DNA of 64,000 nt from an uncultured Eubacteriales bacterium (GTDB lineage Bacteria > Bacillota > Clostridia > Peptostreptococcales > Anaerovoracaceae), in NCBI GenBank assembly GCA_902775345.1, contig CACYLW010000007.1:62001-126000 (forward strand), read 5' to 3'. Both the position numbers and the translations under genes were made by a program. Below the pieces are notes generated by a model, which did no database searches, was not told the DNA's origin, and saw only the letters and a program-made list of their open reading frames with translations. Positions 35,602 through 45,666 of the stretch are shown piece by piece (position 1 is the first letter of the stretch; the number at the start of each line of letters is the position of its first letter).

Positions 35602-36000
35602 ATGAATCCAAGCAGTCCTGCATTCAGTTTAGTGTTGATGGTACTTCTGATCGCTATGATCTATTTCATGATGATCAGACCTCAGAAAAAGAAAGAGAAA
35701 GCTGATAAAGAGATGAGAGACTCTCTCAGGGTAGGAGATGAAGTTATCACTATCGGCGGCGTTGTCGGTAAGGTTGAGAAGATAAACGAGAAATCCGTAA
35801 TAATCTCCACATCGGCCGGCAAGAACAAGATCGAGTTTCTTAAGTCCGCGATCGCAAGCGTGAGTGCTAAGGATCCGAACGCTGCATCCAAGCCTGCCGC
35901 AAAGGAAGCTGCTAAGGAAGCAGAAGAGGAGAAGGCACCTTCAAGAGACAAAAAGGTAACTCCTAAGAAGCTCAGCAGAAAATCTGACGACGCTGAATAA
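35602..36000 (+). CDS. yajC: Preprotein translocase subunit YajC
   Basis: Membrane partner of SecDF in protein export. The 132-residue protein has one N-terminal membrane helix (about 8-26) ending IYFMMIRPQKKKEK, then the conserved DSLRVGDEVITIGGVVGKV domain and a charged Ala/Lys-rich tail. The true start is ATG 35602 after GGGAGGG; the frame extending upstream crosses the tRNA sequences and is spurious. secDF is the next gene, as is usual. Confidence 0.93.
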   Translation: MNPSSPAFSLVLMVLLIAMIYFMMIRPQKKKEKADKEMRDSLRVGDEVITIGGVVGKVEKINEKSVIISTSAGKNKIEFLKSAIASVSAKDPNAASKPAAKEAAKEAEEEKAPSRDKKVTPKKLSRKSDDAE

Positions 36001-36024
36001 AAGCGTAAAAAAGAACTGAAATAA

Positions 36025-36057
36025 GTACATCCGACAGCATTTCGGATGTGCTTTTTT
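36025..36057 (+). terminator. Rho-independent terminator after yajC
   Basis: The stem GTACATCCGA pairs with TCGGATGTGC (one G-T), loop of 7 nt, then TTTTTT. It separates yajC from secDF, which has its own promoter 3 bp downstream. Confidence 0.87.
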
Positions 36058-36059
36058 CA

Positions 36060-36088
36060 TTGAAAAATAAAGCTTAAACGAGTACAAT
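36060..36088 (+). promoter_or_regulatory. Promoter of secDF
   Basis: TTGAAA (36060-36065), an exact 17-bp spacer and TACAAT (36083-36088), leaving a leader of about 70 nt before the ATG at 36166. Confidence 0.75.
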
Positions 36089-36165
36089 AGATTGAATAAT
36101 TATTTAATGTCGTATTTTGCGCTTTTTTGAAAATACGACAAATAATTGAAAGGTATTTAGGAGAC

Positions 36166-38448
36166 ATGAAATCAAAGAAAACAGGTAGAAGAAAAGTATT
36201 TGCGGTTTTGATCGTCCTGATTCTTGCAGCTTCCTGGCTGATATCAATTTTCGGTCTGGGAAGCAATTTCGGTAACCTCGGAAAGCAGCTCAAATACGGA
36301 CTCGACATCAACGGCGGTGTCTATGTTCTTCTTGAAGCTGATTCCAAAGAGACCGGTACAGAACTGGCAGCGATCATGAACCAGACCAAGAGCGTGCTCG
36401 AGAACCGTGTCAACGCCATGGGTATCAGTGAAGCTCAGGTATCGATAGAAGGTACAAACCGTATCAGAGTAGAGATGCCGGGTGTAGAAAACGCTGAAGA
36501 AGCTATATCACAGATCGGCCGTACGGCTCAGCTGCAGTTCTTCCTTGCGGACGGAACACTTGCCCTGACAGGTGAAGGCGTAAGCGATTCTCAGATAGCA
36601 AACGATACTAAAAACGGCGGCTACAATATCACGATCGAATTCACTTCTGAGGGAAGCGATCTGTTCGCTGATGCCACTGACAAAGCTTATAAGGGCGAAG
36701 TAGAAGCCACGATGAAAAACGCAGACGGCGAACTGGTTGATAATACAGCGATCGTTATCGCGCTCGACGATGAAGTGATTTCAGCGCCGCTTGTTCACGA
36801 AAAGATCAACTCGAGATCATGCGTTATCGAAAGACCGGGCGGATTCTCAGAGACAGAAGCATCACAGCTCTCAGCTCTCATCAGAGGCGGTGCGCTTCCT
36901 GCCAATCTGACAGAAATAAACTCATCCGTACAGACAGCTACAATCGGAGCAAACGCCCTTCAGCTTTCAGTCAAAGCCGGAGCTATCGGTCTTGCACTCG
37001 TGCTCATACTGATGGTGATCGCATACGGAATACTCGGTGTTATCGCAGACCTTGCGCTTCTGCTCTACATACAGCTCGTACTCTGGATCATGGTGGGAAT
37101 GGGATCAGTCCTTACTCTCCCTGGAATCGCAGGTATCATCCTGTCCATCGGTATGGCTGTTGACTCCAACGTAATCATCTTCACGAGAATCAGAGAAGAG
37201 ATACAGAAAGGCAAGTCCGTAAGAGTTGCTGTAGACATGGGATACCGTGCTGCTCTTTCAACGGTAGTAGACTCACAGACCACTACACTTGTCGCAGCGT
37301 TCGTGCTCTACATGTTCGGAACGACATCCGTCAAGGGTTTCGCACTTACCCTGATGATCGGTACTGTTGTCTCCGTTATCACAGCTGTATTCATCACACA
37401 GCTCTTCGTAAATCTCATTGCCGAGAGTGAAAAATTCGGAACAAGCTCCATGTTCGGCGTAAAGGAAGACGGCACACCGAGATTCAGCTGGAACTTCAAC
37501 ATAAAGTTTGTTGAGAACAGAAAGAAGTTCTACGCACTCAGCCTTGCAGTCATCCTCATAGGAGCCGCAGCATTCGCGTTCAAGGGCTTCAATTACGGAA
37601 TCGACTTCACCGGCGGTACAATGATGCAGATAGAGATGGGCAAGAAGGTAGAACTCGATGAAGTCAAGGAAACCATCGCTGATTTCGACCTTGATCCGAC
37701 TATCGTTTATGCCGGAGAAGGCAATACACAGATCGTCATCAGGACTATCAAGGACCTTAAGTCCGCGGAACGTTCTGAAGTTATCGACAAGATATCTGAA
37801 AAATACGGAGTAAAGGATGACGACGTACTTGCATCAGAGGAGTTCGGACCTACAGTAGGTAAGGATCTCAGAGCCAATGCTACAAAGTCCATACTCATCG
37901 CCGCGCTATGCATGCTTATCTATATCAGATTCAGATTCAAGAACTGGCAGTACGGCCTTGCAGCTGTAGCAGGACTCGCTCACGACGTTCTCGTAGCTCT
38001 TTCGCTTTACGCAGTATTCCGTATCACGATCAACAACCCGTTCATCGCAGGTATCCTGACAGTTGTAGGTTACTCGATAAACGACACAATCGTTGTATTC
38101 GACCGTATAAGAGAGAACTCCAAGTTCTTCAAGCGTAAACAGGGAATACAGCTCATCGATACAAGCATCAACCAAACGCTGTCAAGATCGCTCATGACAT
38201 CGCTCACAACACTGCTTGTTATGATCCCGCTGTTCATCATGGCATCATCGGAACTCAGATCGTTCCTCATCCCGCTGATGATCGGTGTGTTCACAGGTAC
38301 ATATTCATCGATATTCCTCTGCAGCCCGGTATTCTACGAGCTGACTAAAAAAGAGGGTATATCAAAGTACGAAGACAATAAGGCAAAGGCTGACAGGCAG
38401 AGAAAGAAATCAGCCAAGAGAAGAGACGACGAAGGGATAAGACTCTGA
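36166..38448 (+). CDS. secDF: Protein translocase SecDF (SecD-SecF fusion)
   Basis: Proton-driven export factor with SecD and SecF joined in one 760-residue chain. The SecD half (about 1-440) has a first membrane helix, the KYGLDINGGVYVLLEA motif and a periplasmic P1 domain. The SecF half starts near 445 with NYGIDFTGGTMMQIEM. Each half has six predicted helices. I chose ATG 36166 because of the TAGGAGAC site before it; an upstream TTG in frame lacks one. relA starts 28 bp later. Confidence 0.95.
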   Translation: MKSKKTGRRKVFAVLIVLILAASWLISIFGLGSNFGNLGKQLKYGLDINGGVYVLLEADSKETGTELAAIMNQTKSVLENRVNAMGISEAQVSIEGTNRIRVEMPGVENAEEAISQIGRTAQLQFFLADGTLALTGEGVSDSQIANDTKNGGYNITIEFTSEGSDLFADATDKAYKGEVEATMKNADGELVDNTAIVIALDDEVISAPLVHEKINSRSCVIERPGGFSETEASQLSALIRGGALPANLTEINSSVQTATIGANALQLSVKAGAIGLALVLILMVIAYGILGVIADLALLLYIQLVLWIMVGMGSVLTLPGIAGIILSIGMAVDSNVIIFTRIREEIQKGKSVRVAVDMGYRAALSTVVDSQTTTLVAAFVLYMFGTTSVKGFALTLMIGTVVSVITAVFITQLFVNLIAESEKFGTSSMFGVKEDGTPRFSWNFNIKFVENRKKFYALSLAVILIGAAAFAFKGFNYGIDFTGGTMMQIEMGKKVELDEVKETIADFDLDPTIVYAGEGNTQIVIRTIKDLKSAERSEVIDKISEKYGVKDDDVLASEEFGPTVGKDLRANATKSILIAALCMLIYIRFRFKNWQYGLAAVAGLAHDVLVALSLYAVFRITINNPFIAGILTVVGYSINDTIVVFDRIRENSKFFKRKQGIQLIDTSINQTLSRSLMTSLTTLLVMIPLFIMASSELRSFLIPLMIGVFTGTYSSIFLCSPVFYELTKKEGISKYEDNKAKADRQRKKSAKRRDDEGIRL

Positions 38449-38476
38449 TAAATCCTATTGCGTATCAGGAGACGGA

Positions 38477-40678
38477 ATGGCCGCACCAAAAGTAATCGAT
38501 CTGTCAACTGAAAAGTTCATAAGGGATATGACTGAGATCAATCCGAAATACGATGATTCCGTCATTATCAAAGCATACGAAATTGCCCGCAAATTACATG
38601 ACGGGCAATTTCGTAAGAGCGGAGAACCTTATATCATCCATCCGGTAGCTGTAGCAAAGATACTGGCTGAATTTGGCATGGATAATGAGACGGTCATTGC
38701 AGGTCTGCTCCACGATGTGGTCGAAGATACCCGTTATACCAGAGACCAGCTTGCTGAGGACTTTGATGAGAAGATAGCCGATCTTGTCGAGGGCGTAACA
38801 AAGCTCACCAACATCAGTTATGATTCGAGCGAAGCAGCTCAGGCCGAGAACTTCCGCAAGATGTTCCTCGCTATGTCAAAAGACATAAGAGTTCTTATCG
38901 TCAAGCTGGCCGACAGACTTCACAACATGCGTACTCTTGAGTACATGCCGACCGAGAAACGCATAACAAAGGCCATGGAGACTCTTGAGATATATGCTCC
39001 TCTGGCCGGAAGACTCGGAATATTCAGCATCAAGTTTGAACTTGAAGATCTTGCGCTTAAATACCTTCATCCGCTCGAGTACAAAAAGCTCGTAGCGGCT
39101 GTAGACAGGCGGAAATCTGAATATGCCAGAAATCTCAAAGTACTTACGGGAACCATTTCGAACATTCTTGACGAAGCGGGGATCCAGCACGACGTAAAGG
39201 GAAGATCAAAACATCTTTACAGCATTTACCGCAAGATGATCATACAGCAGAAAGAAATCGACGAGATATTCGATATTCTTGCTGTCAGGATACTTGTCTC
39301 GAGTGTAAAGGACTGTTACGCGGCTCTCGGACTCGTCCATAACAGATGGAAACCTATTCCGGGCAGATTCAAAGACTATATAGCAATGCCTAAACCTAAC
39401 ATGTATCAGTCGATACATACTACGGTACTCGGAGATAACGGAGAGCCTTTCGAGATCCAGATAAGGACTTACGAGATGCACCGCATAGCCGAATACGGTA
39501 TTGCTGCACACTGGAAATATAAAGAGGGCAAGGTGTCCGGCACTGTCGATGACAGCGAGCAGAAACTTGCATGGCTCAGGCAGGCTCTCGAATGGCAGAA
39601 GGAAGCCGATGACTCGGTGGAATTCCTCAACACAATGAAGGTCGACCTGTTCGTCAATCAGGTGTTCGTATTCACACCGGGCGGAGACGTGATAGAACTT
39701 CCGGCTGAAAGCACGCCGCTCGACTTCGCTTTCAAGATCCATACAGACGTAGGTATCAGATGCGTAGGCGCAAAGGTCAACGGAAAGATGGTCACTATCG
39801 ACCATCCTCTGCAAAACGGTGATATCGTTGAGATCGTCACGTCGGCGAATTCATCCGGTCCGAGTGTTGAGTGGCTGAAGAAATGCAAGACATCAGGCGC
39901 CAAGAACAAGATCCGCAACTGGCTGCGCAAAGCCGACAAGGATTCAGATGTAAGCAAGGGCCGCACGAACATCAACAACTACATCAAAAAGAAGGGCTAT
40001 GATCCGGCGCTTGTTACTAAAAACGCATACATCCTAAGAGCGGTAAAAGACTTCAACTGCAGCAATGTAAATGAACTCTTTTTACAGATCTCAAGAGGCG
40101 GAAGCACTGTATCCAAACTCGGTCAGAAGCTGATCGAGTATTACGAAGCCGACAACCAGATCAAGGAAAAAGAGCAGGAAAACATAGAAGTCAAAAAGAA
40201 GCCTGCTCCGCGGACATCGGGAAATTCGGAAAACGGTATCATTGTCAAGGGAGCGGACAACCTTCTTATCAGACGTGCTACCTGCTGCAATCCTGTTCCT
40301 GGAGATGCGATCATAGGCTACATCTCCAAGGGAAAAGGCATAACAGTACACAGAATAGACTGCGCGAATATCCGCAACATCAGGGAAGAAGACCGGGGCA
40401 GACTGATTGAGGTCAACTGGGATTCACCTAATGAAAACAGAAAATACTATGCAGACATCCAGGTCGTTTCCGAAGAAAGAAAAGGCCTGTTCAAAGATAT
40501 ATCAAAGGTTTGCGATGACTATGATCTTGAAGTAGTCGGTCTGAACCTTACACCGGGAGAACCCGGCACCACAAATACGCTTCTTACCGTTGAGATCACC
40601 GACATGCATCAGATACAGAGACTTCTGACGGCTCTCAGACAGGTGGAAGGAGTTATCAAGGTCTTCAGACCGAGATAA
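38477..40678 (+). CDS. relA: Bifunctional (p)ppGpp synthetase/hydrolase (RelA/SpoT family)
   Basis: Stringent-response enzyme, 733 residues. The HD hydrolase domain has H55 and HDVVEDT (H80, D81), both intact, so hydrolysis is likely active. The synthetase domain follows (RFKDYIAMPKPNMYQSIHTTV). Next come a TGS domain (VFVFTPGGDVIELP), a conserved-Cys domain (RRATCCNPVPGDAI) and a C-terminal ACT domain (ADIQVVSEERKGLFKDI). The start has CAGGAGACGG. The dtd gene that usually follows relA in Firmicutes is missing; an MBL hydrolase follows 10 bp downstream. Confidence 0.96.
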   Translation: MAAPKVIDLSTEKFIRDMTEINPKYDDSVIIKAYEIARKLHDGQFRKSGEPYIIHPVAVAKILAEFGMDNETVIAGLLHDVVEDTRYTRDQLAEDFDEKIADLVEGVTKLTNISYDSSEAAQAENFRKMFLAMSKDIRVLIVKLADRLHNMRTLEYMPTEKRITKAMETLEIYAPLAGRLGIFSIKFELEDLALKYLHPLEYKKLVAAVDRRKSEYARNLKVLTGTISNILDEAGIQHDVKGRSKHLYSIYRKMIIQQKEIDEIFDILAVRILVSSVKDCYAALGLVHNRWKPIPGRFKDYIAMPKPNMYQSIHTTVLGDNGEPFEIQIRTYEMHRIAEYGIAAHWKYKEGKVSGTVDDSEQKLAWLRQALEWQKEADDSVEFLNTMKVDLFVNQVFVFTPGGDVIELPAESTPLDFAFKIHTDVGIRCVGAKVNGKMVTIDHPLQNGDIVEIVTSANSSGPSVEWLKKCKTSGAKNKIRNWLRKADKDSDVSKGRTNINNYIKKKGYDPALVTKNAYILRAVKDFNCSNVNELFLQISRGGSTVSKLGQKLIEYYEADNQIKEKEQENIEVKKKPAPRTSGNSENGIIVKGADNLLIRRATCCNPVPGDAIIGYISKGKGITVHRIDCANIRNIREEDRGRLIEVNWDSPNENRKYYADIQVVSEERKGLFKDISKVCDDYDLEVVGLNLTPGEPGTTNTLLTVEITDMHQIQRLLTALRQVEGVIKVFRPR

Positions 40679-40688
40679 GGAGGTCATC

Positions 40689-41282
40689 ATGGGTATCGAT
40701 ATCAAATGCTATCCGGAAGGGATGTACGGTGAAAACACCTATCTCATCACTGATGATGCGACAGGTTTCAAGGCAATCATCGACCCGGGCTATTATGGGG
40801 TAGATGTAAGGATGGACATCCGGAACAATGCTTATCTCAAATATGTTCTCCTTACTCACGGTCATCATGACCACTTCCTTGAAGCAAAAGAATATTTAAA
40901 CGAGTACAGCGCTGTAAAATTTGCGGCTCCTGAAAAAGAGATCGCTCTTATTAAAAGTGAGCCATATGCATGCCCGATGCCTTCAATGCTTCTGAAGGAC
41001 GGTGACATTATCACACTTGGTGAGACCAAACTCAAAGTGATCGAAACGCCGGGCCATACCGGAGGAGGCATATGCTTTGCTACTGACAGGGAGATATTTA
41101 CAGGAGACACATTGTTCAGACTGAGCGTAGGCAGGACCGACCTTCCTACAGGCGACTGGTATAAGCTTGTTGATTCAATTAAAAACAGGCTTTATACGCT
41201 CGATGATGAAATGATCGTGTATCCGGGACATGGCGCTCCTACTACCATTGGTTACGAAAAGAGGGCAAATCCGTTTGTATAG
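40689..41282 (+). CDS. MBL-fold metallohydrolase (glyoxalase II-like)
   Basis: A 197-residue metallo-beta-lactamase-fold protein. The zinc motif THGHHDH is at 56-62, with GHTGGGICF and FTGDTLFR further on and a C-terminal PGHGAPTT. Small proteins of this type between relA and hisS are common in Clostridia; hydroxyacylglutathione hydrolase is the usual annotation, but the substrate is unknown. The ATG follows AAGGAGG. The stop overlaps the start of the next gene. Confidence 0.9.
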   Translation: MGIDIKCYPEGMYGENTYLITDDATGFKAIIDPGYYGVDVRMDIRNNAYLKYVLLTHGHHDHFLEAKEYLNEYSAVKFAAPEKEIALIKSEPYACPMPSMLLKDGDIITLGETKLKVIETPGHTGGGICFATDREIFTGDTLFRLSVGRTDLPTGDWYKLVDSIKNRLYTLDDEMIVYPGHGAPTTIGYEKRANPFV

Positions 41283-42648
41283 GATATACATAAACAACAT
41301 CGATGATGACTATCACTATATGGAGCTTGCCAGGGTATTCCTTCCTGATGACGGCTTTGAAACGATAGCCTACAGCGGAAAGCCTGTTGCGCACCTTCTC
41401 GGAAAAGACAGTTTTTTTGTTAACGGGAAGGGCAGCGAAGACCGCGAAGAGATAAAGAGAGAACTTTACCGGCTGCTTTCAGATATCACAGGGATGAGGC
41501 CTCCATGGGGCACGCTTACAGGCGTCAGGCCGCTGAAACCGGCTCTCGAGATCTGCAGGGAAAGCTCTGTGCAGGAGATGGAGCGCATCATAAAAGAAAG
41601 ATATCTTCTGAACGACGCCAAAGCTTCATTGCTTGCAGACATAGCTGATTATCAGCTCAGCCACGTAACGGGCATACCATGGGAAAAAGCTTCGGTTTAT
41701 ATCGGCATCCCGTTCTGTCCGACCAGATGCGCGTACTGCAGTTTCGCTTCAAACGTAGCTCCGGCTGAGGAGCATGAAGCATATCTTGAAAATCTCCTCA
41801 GGGAGATATCGTATGCTGGAGACCTTGCAAGGGAGAGTGGAACCAAACTCGAAAGCATATATATAGGAGGCGGTACGCCTACCACTCTAGGCAGCGGACA
41901 GCTGGAAAGACTTATAAACAAAGTGTCTGAATCTTACCGCATCGATCCCGCCGGGCTTGAATTTACAGTTGAGGCAGGCAGACCTGATACGATCACAAAA
42001 GAAAAACTTGATACTCTCAAAAGGCTTGGAATATCGCGCATCAGCATAAATCCGCAGTCGATGAAAGACAAGACGCTGAAACTGATAGGACGCGATCACA
42101 GCGCAGAAGATATACGCAACGGGTTTCGCATAGCGCGCGAGACCGGATTCGACGTCATAAACGCAGATCTGATAGCCGGACTGCCTGAGGAATGTGTAAG
42201 CGATTTTGAAGCGAGTCTGAGCGAGATGATAGGCCTTGGCGCTGAAAACATTACTATTCACACTCTTTCGGTAAAAAAAGGTTCCAGGCTGAAGGACAAC
42301 GATCCGGAGTACTACAGACATAATGCCGGGACAGTCAGCGACATGCTGGACCTGTCAAGAGAGATGCTGAGTTCTGCCGGATACAGACCATACTACATAT
42401 ACAGGCAGAAGCATCAGATAGGCGCTCTTGAGAACGCGGGATGGTGTCTGCCGGGCAAACACTCAATATATAACATACGGATAATGGAAGATAAGCAGAC
42501 GGTCATAGGGCTTGGAGCCGGAGCGGTCGGAAAAGTATATCATCCTGCCGAAGACAGGCTCGAGCGAATAGCCAACGTCAGCAATTACAGGATATACAGC
42601 GAGAGATTCGATGAGATGCTCTCCCGCAAAAATGAATATTACAAATAA
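41275..42648 (+). CDS. hemZ: HemZ-like radical SAM protein (coproporphyrinogen dehydrogenase family)
   Basis: Radical SAM enzyme of the HemN/HemZ group, 457 residues. The cluster motif is CPTRCAYC (C148, C152, C155), preceded by GIPF and followed by IYIGGGTPTTL and INPQSMKDKTL. The N-terminal 140-residue extension distinguishes HemZ from HemN and HemW. I chose TTG 41275, which has GAGGG about 8 bases upstream and overlaps the previous stop; ATG 41230 lies inside the previous gene without a ribosome site. No other haem gene is in the window, so the true substrate is uncertain. Confidence 0.85.
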   Translation: MYRIYINNIDDDYHYMELARVFLPDDGFETIAYSGKPVAHLLGKDSFFVNGKGSEDREEIKRELYRLLSDITGMRPPWGTLTGVRPLKPALEICRESSVQEMERIIKERYLLNDAKASLLADIADYQLSHVTGIPWEKASVYIGIPFCPTRCAYCSFASNVAPAEEHEAYLENLLREISYAGDLARESGTKLESIYIGGGTPTTLGSGQLERLINKVSESYRIDPAGLEFTVEAGRPDTITKEKLDTLKRLGISRISINPQSMKDKTLKLIGRDHSAEDIRNGFRIARETGFDVINADLIAGLPEECVSDFEASLSEMIGLGAENITIHTLSVKKGSRLKDNDPEYYRHNAGTVSDMLDLSREMLSSAGYRPYYIYRQKHQIGALENAGWCLPGKHSIYNIRIMEDKQTVIGLGAGAVGKVYHPAEDRLERIANVSNYRIYSERFDEMLSRKNEYYK

Positions 42649-42668
42649 TCCGCAGAAAGGATAAGAAA

Positions 42669-43916
42669 ATGGCAATGAAAGCGCCTAAGGGCACTAAGGA
42701 CATGCTGCCTCAGGATGCATATAAGTGGCAGTACATAGAAAAAGAGTGGAAAAAGATCTGCTCTGAATATGGTTTCAAAGAGATCAGGACACCTGTATTC
42801 GAGTCTACGGATCTCTTCAACAGAGGAGTAGGAGACACGACAGACATCGTGCAGAAAGAGATGTATACCTTTGAGGACATGGGCGGACGCAGCATTACGC
42901 TCAAACCTGAAGGAACATCACCTGCGGTAAGAGCCTTCATTGAAAGCAATATGTACGCAGAGACTCAGCCGACGAAGATATTCTATGACACTCCTTGCTA
43001 CAGGTATGAGAAGCCTCAGGCAGGAAGGTTAAGAGAGTTCCACCAGTTCGGCATCGAGAACTTCGGCACTCCGTCAATGATGGCAGATGCGGAAATTATA
43101 GCTCTCGGTCACGACTTCCTGAAGCGCATGGGAATCGAGGATATTGAACTTCACATCTCGAGCGTCGGATGCAGGAAATGCAGGCCGGTATACAGAAAGG
43201 TGCTGCAGGACTTCCTCAGACCTAAGTACGACTGCCTTTGCGAAACATGCAAGTCAAGATTCGACAAGAATCCTATGAGGATACTCGACTGCAAATCTCC
43301 TGAAGATAAGGAAGCGGTCAAGGATGCTCCTATGATGATCGACTACATGTGCGATGACTGCCGCAAGGACTTTGAAGACCTGAAATCGTACCTTGATGCC
43401 ATGGGAATCGAATATGTTGTTGATCCGTCCATAGTAAGAGGCCTCGATTATTACACCAAAACCGCTTTTGAATTCATTACGACTAAAATCGGTGCCCAGG
43501 GCACTGTCTGCGGAGGCGGAAGATACGATCATCTTATCGAGGAAGTAGGCGGCCCGGACATGCCTGGCGTAGGATTCGGACTCGGCAAGGAAAGACTTCT
43601 CCTGCTCATGGATGCGTGCGGTCATGACTTCGGAGCTCCTCCTGCACCGCAGATATTCCTTGCATGGATAGGGGATGAAGCAAAGCTCTTTGCACTGAAC
43701 CTTCTCCACGAATTAAGGGATCAGGGAATAAGGGCGGATATGGATACCAGAGAGCGCAATCTGAAAGGCCAGATGAAATACGCAAATAAACTGGGAGCCG
43801 AATTTACGGCTGTCATAGGCGGCGATGAAGTCGCGAGCGGAGAAATAACTTTGAAAAACATGTCTACATCTGAACAAACAAAAGTCAGGAAGGAGGCTCT
43901 TGCAGATGCTTTATAA
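42669..43916 (+). CDS. hisS: Histidine-tRNA ligase
   Basis: Class II synthetase, 415 residues. It begins with the typical APKGTKDMLP, motif 1/2 region TLKPEGTSPAVRAFIE and YRYEKPQAGRLREFHQFGIE, the histidine-binding RGLDYYTKTAFEF, motif 3 GVGFGLGKERLLLLM and a C-terminal anticodon-binding domain. The ATG follows GAAAGGATAAG. It overlaps aspS by 11 bp, the standard Firmicutes pair. There is no room for a T-box leader. Confidence 0.97.
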   Translation: MAMKAPKGTKDMLPQDAYKWQYIEKEWKKICSEYGFKEIRTPVFESTDLFNRGVGDTTDIVQKEMYTFEDMGGRSITLKPEGTSPAVRAFIESNMYAETQPTKIFYDTPCYRYEKPQAGRLREFHQFGIENFGTPSMMADAEIIALGHDFLKRMGIEDIELHISSVGCRKCRPVYRKVLQDFLRPKYDCLCETCKSRFDKNPMRILDCKSPEDKEAVKDAPMMIDYMCDDCRKDFEDLKSYLDAMGIEYVVDPSIVRGLDYYTKTAFEFITTKIGAQGTVCGGGRYDHLIEEVGGPDMPGVGFGLGKERLLLLMDACGHDFGAPPAPQIFLAWIGDEAKLFALNLLHELRDQGIRADMDTRERNLKGQMKYANKLGAEFTAVIGGDEVASGEITLKNMSTSEQTKVRKEALADAL

Positions 43917-45666
43917 AAGAACTCATATGTGCGGCGAATTAAGACTTGCCGATGAAGGAAAGAACGTAGTACTTAACGGCTGGGTAGCAAAGGCAAGAAG
44001 CCTCGGCAGCCTCGTGTTTGTTGACATCAGAGACAAGACCGGCATCACTCAGGTCACATTCAATGAGGATGCTCCTGCTGAAGTCATCGAAGCGGCAAAA
44101 GGACTGAGCCGTGAATACTGCATCGGCGTAAAGGGAATAGTCAGGGAAAGAAGTTCCAAGAACCCTAACCTCCCGACCGGAGACATCGAAGTCTTTGCAA
44201 GTGACCTGACAGTTTATTCAACCTCTGAGACTCCGCCGATCTATATAAAGGATGACGACAATGTCAATGATGATTTGAGACTCAAGTACAGATATCTTGA
44301 CCTCAGAAAAAATAAGATGCAGAGAAATCTTACTTTCAGACACAAGGTCATGAAATGCACCCGCGACTATTTCGATGAACAGGGATTCACTGAAGTCGAG
44401 ACTCCTGTACTCATCAAGCCGACGCCTGAAGGCGCAAGAGACTATATCGTGCCTAGCAGGGTACATAACGGATACTTCTACGCACTGCCTCAGTCGCCTC
44501 AGATGTTCAAGCAGCTTCTGATGGTCGGCGGAACAGACAGATACGTACAGATCGCAAAGTGCTTCAGAGATGAGGACCTCAGGGCTGACAGACAGCCTGA
44601 ATTCACTCAGATCGACCTCGAAATGTCGTTTGCGGGAGTAGATGACGTCATCGAAGTACAGGAAGGCTTTATCAAGAGAGTCATGAAGGAGGTCAAGGGC
44701 GTTGATGTTGTTACTCCGTTCCCTAGACTGTCTTACGACGAAGCCATGGAGAGATACGGATCCGACAAGCCTGACACAAGATTCGGCATCGAACTCATCA
44801 AACTCAACGATGCTTTTGAAGGATGCGGCTTCGGGATGTTTACGGATAATCTGGCAGCCGGCGGAGATATAAGAGGCATCTGCGTACCTGGCGGGGCGGC
44901 TGAATTCTCGCGTAAAAAGATCGATAAGCTTACGAACGAAGTCAAGCACTACGGCGCTCATGGCCTTGTATGGATAAAGAACGACGGCAATGCAATCAGT
45001 TCTTCAGTCGGAAAGTATTTCAGCGAAGACAAACTCAAGGCTGTTCTTGACAAGTGCGGAGCAGGCAGCGGCGACGCGGTATTTATCGTCAGCGGAACTC
45101 CGAAGGTCACATATGATTCACTCGGATTCCTCAGACGCAGGATAGCCGGACTCATGGGAATGCTTGATGATAATCAGTACAATTTCCTCTGGGTCGTAGA
45201 CTTCCCGATGTTCGAACAGGACGAAGACGGCAATCTTAAAGCCATGCATCATCCTTTCACACAGCCTAAGCTCGAAGAACTCGACAAGCTAGATACGGAT
45301 ATCCTCGGCCTTAAGGCAAACGCATACGACATCGTTCTCAACGGAGTCGAGCTCGGAGGAGGAAGCGTTAGAATCCACGACAAAGACCTTCAGGCACGCA
45401 TGTTCAAGGCTCTGGGTCTTACAGATGAAGAATGCCAGGAGAAGTTCGGCTTCCTGATCGAAGCGTTCAAATACGGAGCACCTCCTCATGCAGGACTTGC
45501 TTACGGACTTGACAGACTGGTAATGCTGCTCCTCGGCGAAAAGAGCATCAGAGAGGTCATAGCATTCCCTAAGAACCAGAATGCTGAATGCCCGGTATGC
45601 GAAGCTCCGGCTCCTGCAGGAAGCGGACAGCTTGAAGAACTTGGCATAGAGCTGATAGAGGAATAA
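43906..45666 (+). CDS. aspS: Aspartate-tRNA ligase
   Basis: Class II synthetase of bacterial type, 586 residues. An N-terminal OB-fold anticodon-binding domain (1-110), the catalytic core with FRDEDLRADRQPEFTQIDLEM (motif 2), an inserted GAD domain (about 280-420) and motif 3 GLAYGLDRLVMLLLG. The ATG at 43906 has AAGGAGG 10 bases upstream; a TTG at 43900 is less well placed. The stop and the nadD start share a base. Whether it also charges tRNA-Asn cannot be judged here. Confidence 0.97.
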   Translation: MLYKRTHMCGELRLADEGKNVVLNGWVAKARSLGSLVFVDIRDKTGITQVTFNEDAPAEVIEAAKGLSREYCIGVKGIVRERSSKNPNLPTGDIEVFASDLTVYSTSETPPIYIKDDDNVNDDLRLKYRYLDLRKNKMQRNLTFRHKVMKCTRDYFDEQGFTEVETPVLIKPTPEGARDYIVPSRVHNGYFYALPQSPQMFKQLLMVGGTDRYVQIAKCFRDEDLRADRQPEFTQIDLEMSFAGVDDVIEVQEGFIKRVMKEVKGVDVVTPFPRLSYDEAMERYGSDKPDTRFGIELIKLNDAFEGCGFGMFTDNLAAGGDIRGICVPGGAAEFSRKKIDKLTNEVKHYGAHGLVWIKNDGNAISSSVGKYFSEDKLKAVLDKCGAGSGDAVFIVSGTPKVTYDSLGFLRRRIAGLMGMLDDNQYNFLWVVDFPMFEQDEDGNLKAMHHPFTQPKLEELDKLDTDILGLKANAYDIVLNGVELGGGSVRIHDKDLQARMFKALGLTDEECQEKFGFLIEAFKYGAPPHAGLAYGLDRLVMLLLGEKSIREVIAFPKNQNAECPVCEAPAPAGSGQLEELGIELIEE

